Source: an uncultured Thiotrichales bacterium (GTDB taxonomy: Bacteria; Pseudomonadota; Gammaproteobacteria; CAIRSR01). From it: 43,988 bases of DNA. A program made the translations under genes and the position numbers. The stretch's first letter is position 1, and every line of letters begins with the position of its first letter. Positions 43,904 through 43,988 of the stretch are shown here, piece after piece. The notes under the pieces were generated by a model, which worked only from the letters and a program-made list of their open reading frames with translations, had not been told where the DNA came from and made no database searches. The DNA lies in assembly GCA_903824965.1 (NCBI GenBank), contig CAIJYR010000207.1, positions 1 through 43,988 on the forward strand, written 5' to 3'.

Positions 43904-43988
43904 GGGCCGTACGTTTTGTCGATGTCCGCAGCCGTATCGCGGGCTGAGACAAAACGTAAGGCAACCGAGCACGGCGTAAAGCCATTTG
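43904..43988 (+). ncRNA. HEARO/omega RNA-like scaffold of an IscB element (cut by window edge)
   Basis: ACGTTTTGTC (43911-43920) pairs perfectly with GACAAAACGT (43947-43956). The loop between has CCGC and GCGG forming an inner stem. The strand then reads AAGGCAACCGAGCACGGCG. The motif GGCTGAGACA-N3-CGTAAGGC is close, from memory, to the omega RNA of OgeuIscB. The scaffold begins right after GTGA (43900-43903), and HEARO elements are reported to sit after ATGA or GTGA. The guide would be the bases before it. The iscB gene would be to the right of the window. A group II intron was considered less likely. Confidence 0.6.

Noticed and set aside
43853-43988. Group II intron at the right edge (GTGCGAC start)
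   Set aside because: GTGCGAC occurs at 43878, but it does not abut the comM break, and the following stem and GGCTGAGACA..CGTAAGGC pattern fits HEARO/omega RNA better. Not fully excluded.

Overview
The window is a piece of a proteobacterial, most likely gammaproteobacterial, chromosome. The evidence is the order thrS-infC-rpmI-rplT-pheS-pheT-ihfA, the minC-minD-minE cluster, rpsU next to tsaD, and lipopolysaccharide (KdsD), MltB, TgpA, UbiK and ComM genes. I cannot name the genus. Most of the window is ordinary housekeeping DNA, but it carries several accessory insertions and an unusual number of broken genes.

Layout. 1-0.7 kb: a probable transposase tail and an unrecognised, possibly truncated gene. 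0.8-9.4 kb: polysaccharide deacetylase, AmpG-like permease, a broken DUF2442 gene, PfkB kinase, tsaD, rpsU, yqeY, nitroreductase and a TgpA-like transglutaminase. 9.4-15.3 kb (minus strand): a PstS-like binding protein, a PP-loop enzyme, mltB, minE-minD-minC and ihfA. 15.4-23.5 kb (minus): pheT, a foreign AT-rich adenine methyltransferase pseudogene wedged between pheT and pheS, then pheS, rplT, rpmI, infC with an ATC start, thrS and tRNA-Val(GAC). 23.5-33.5 kb (plus): membrane protein, cNMP-binding protein, ComEA-like HhH protein, a repeat-containing exported protein, a large hybrid histidine kinase, HMA protein, kdsD, cytochrome c and ComF.

33.7-39.6 kb is the most interesting region. It holds a divergent WYL regulator of the CapW/BrxR type, then cas6 (broken), a Cas10d/Csc3-like protein, Csc2 (Cas7) and Csc1 (Cas5). 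This is a type I-D-like CRISPR effector operon. The window shows no Cas3 helicase, no Cas1/Cas2/Cas4 and no CRISPR array, and the HD motif of the Cas10d-like protein reads His-Glu. A sigma70-type promoter lies between the regulator and cas6, with a 25-bp dyad over its -10 box. The set looks suited to binding DNA rather than destroying it, or it depends on parts elsewhere in the genome.

39.7-44 kb: amt, a PII gene, a TorF-type outer-membrane protein, ubiK and comM. comM is broken at its 'RQPLE' motif. About 50 bp later the right edge enters a sequence resembling a HEARO/omega RNA, the guide RNA scaffold of IscB-type nucleases, placed directly after GTGA. Any iscB gene would lie beyond the window.

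Recurrent themes are GC-rich interspersed palindromes in many gene gaps, IS605-like 'TAGG' hairpins, and genes carrying in-frame stops of all three kinds (TGA, TAA, TAG). The last point suggests gene decay or assembly variation.
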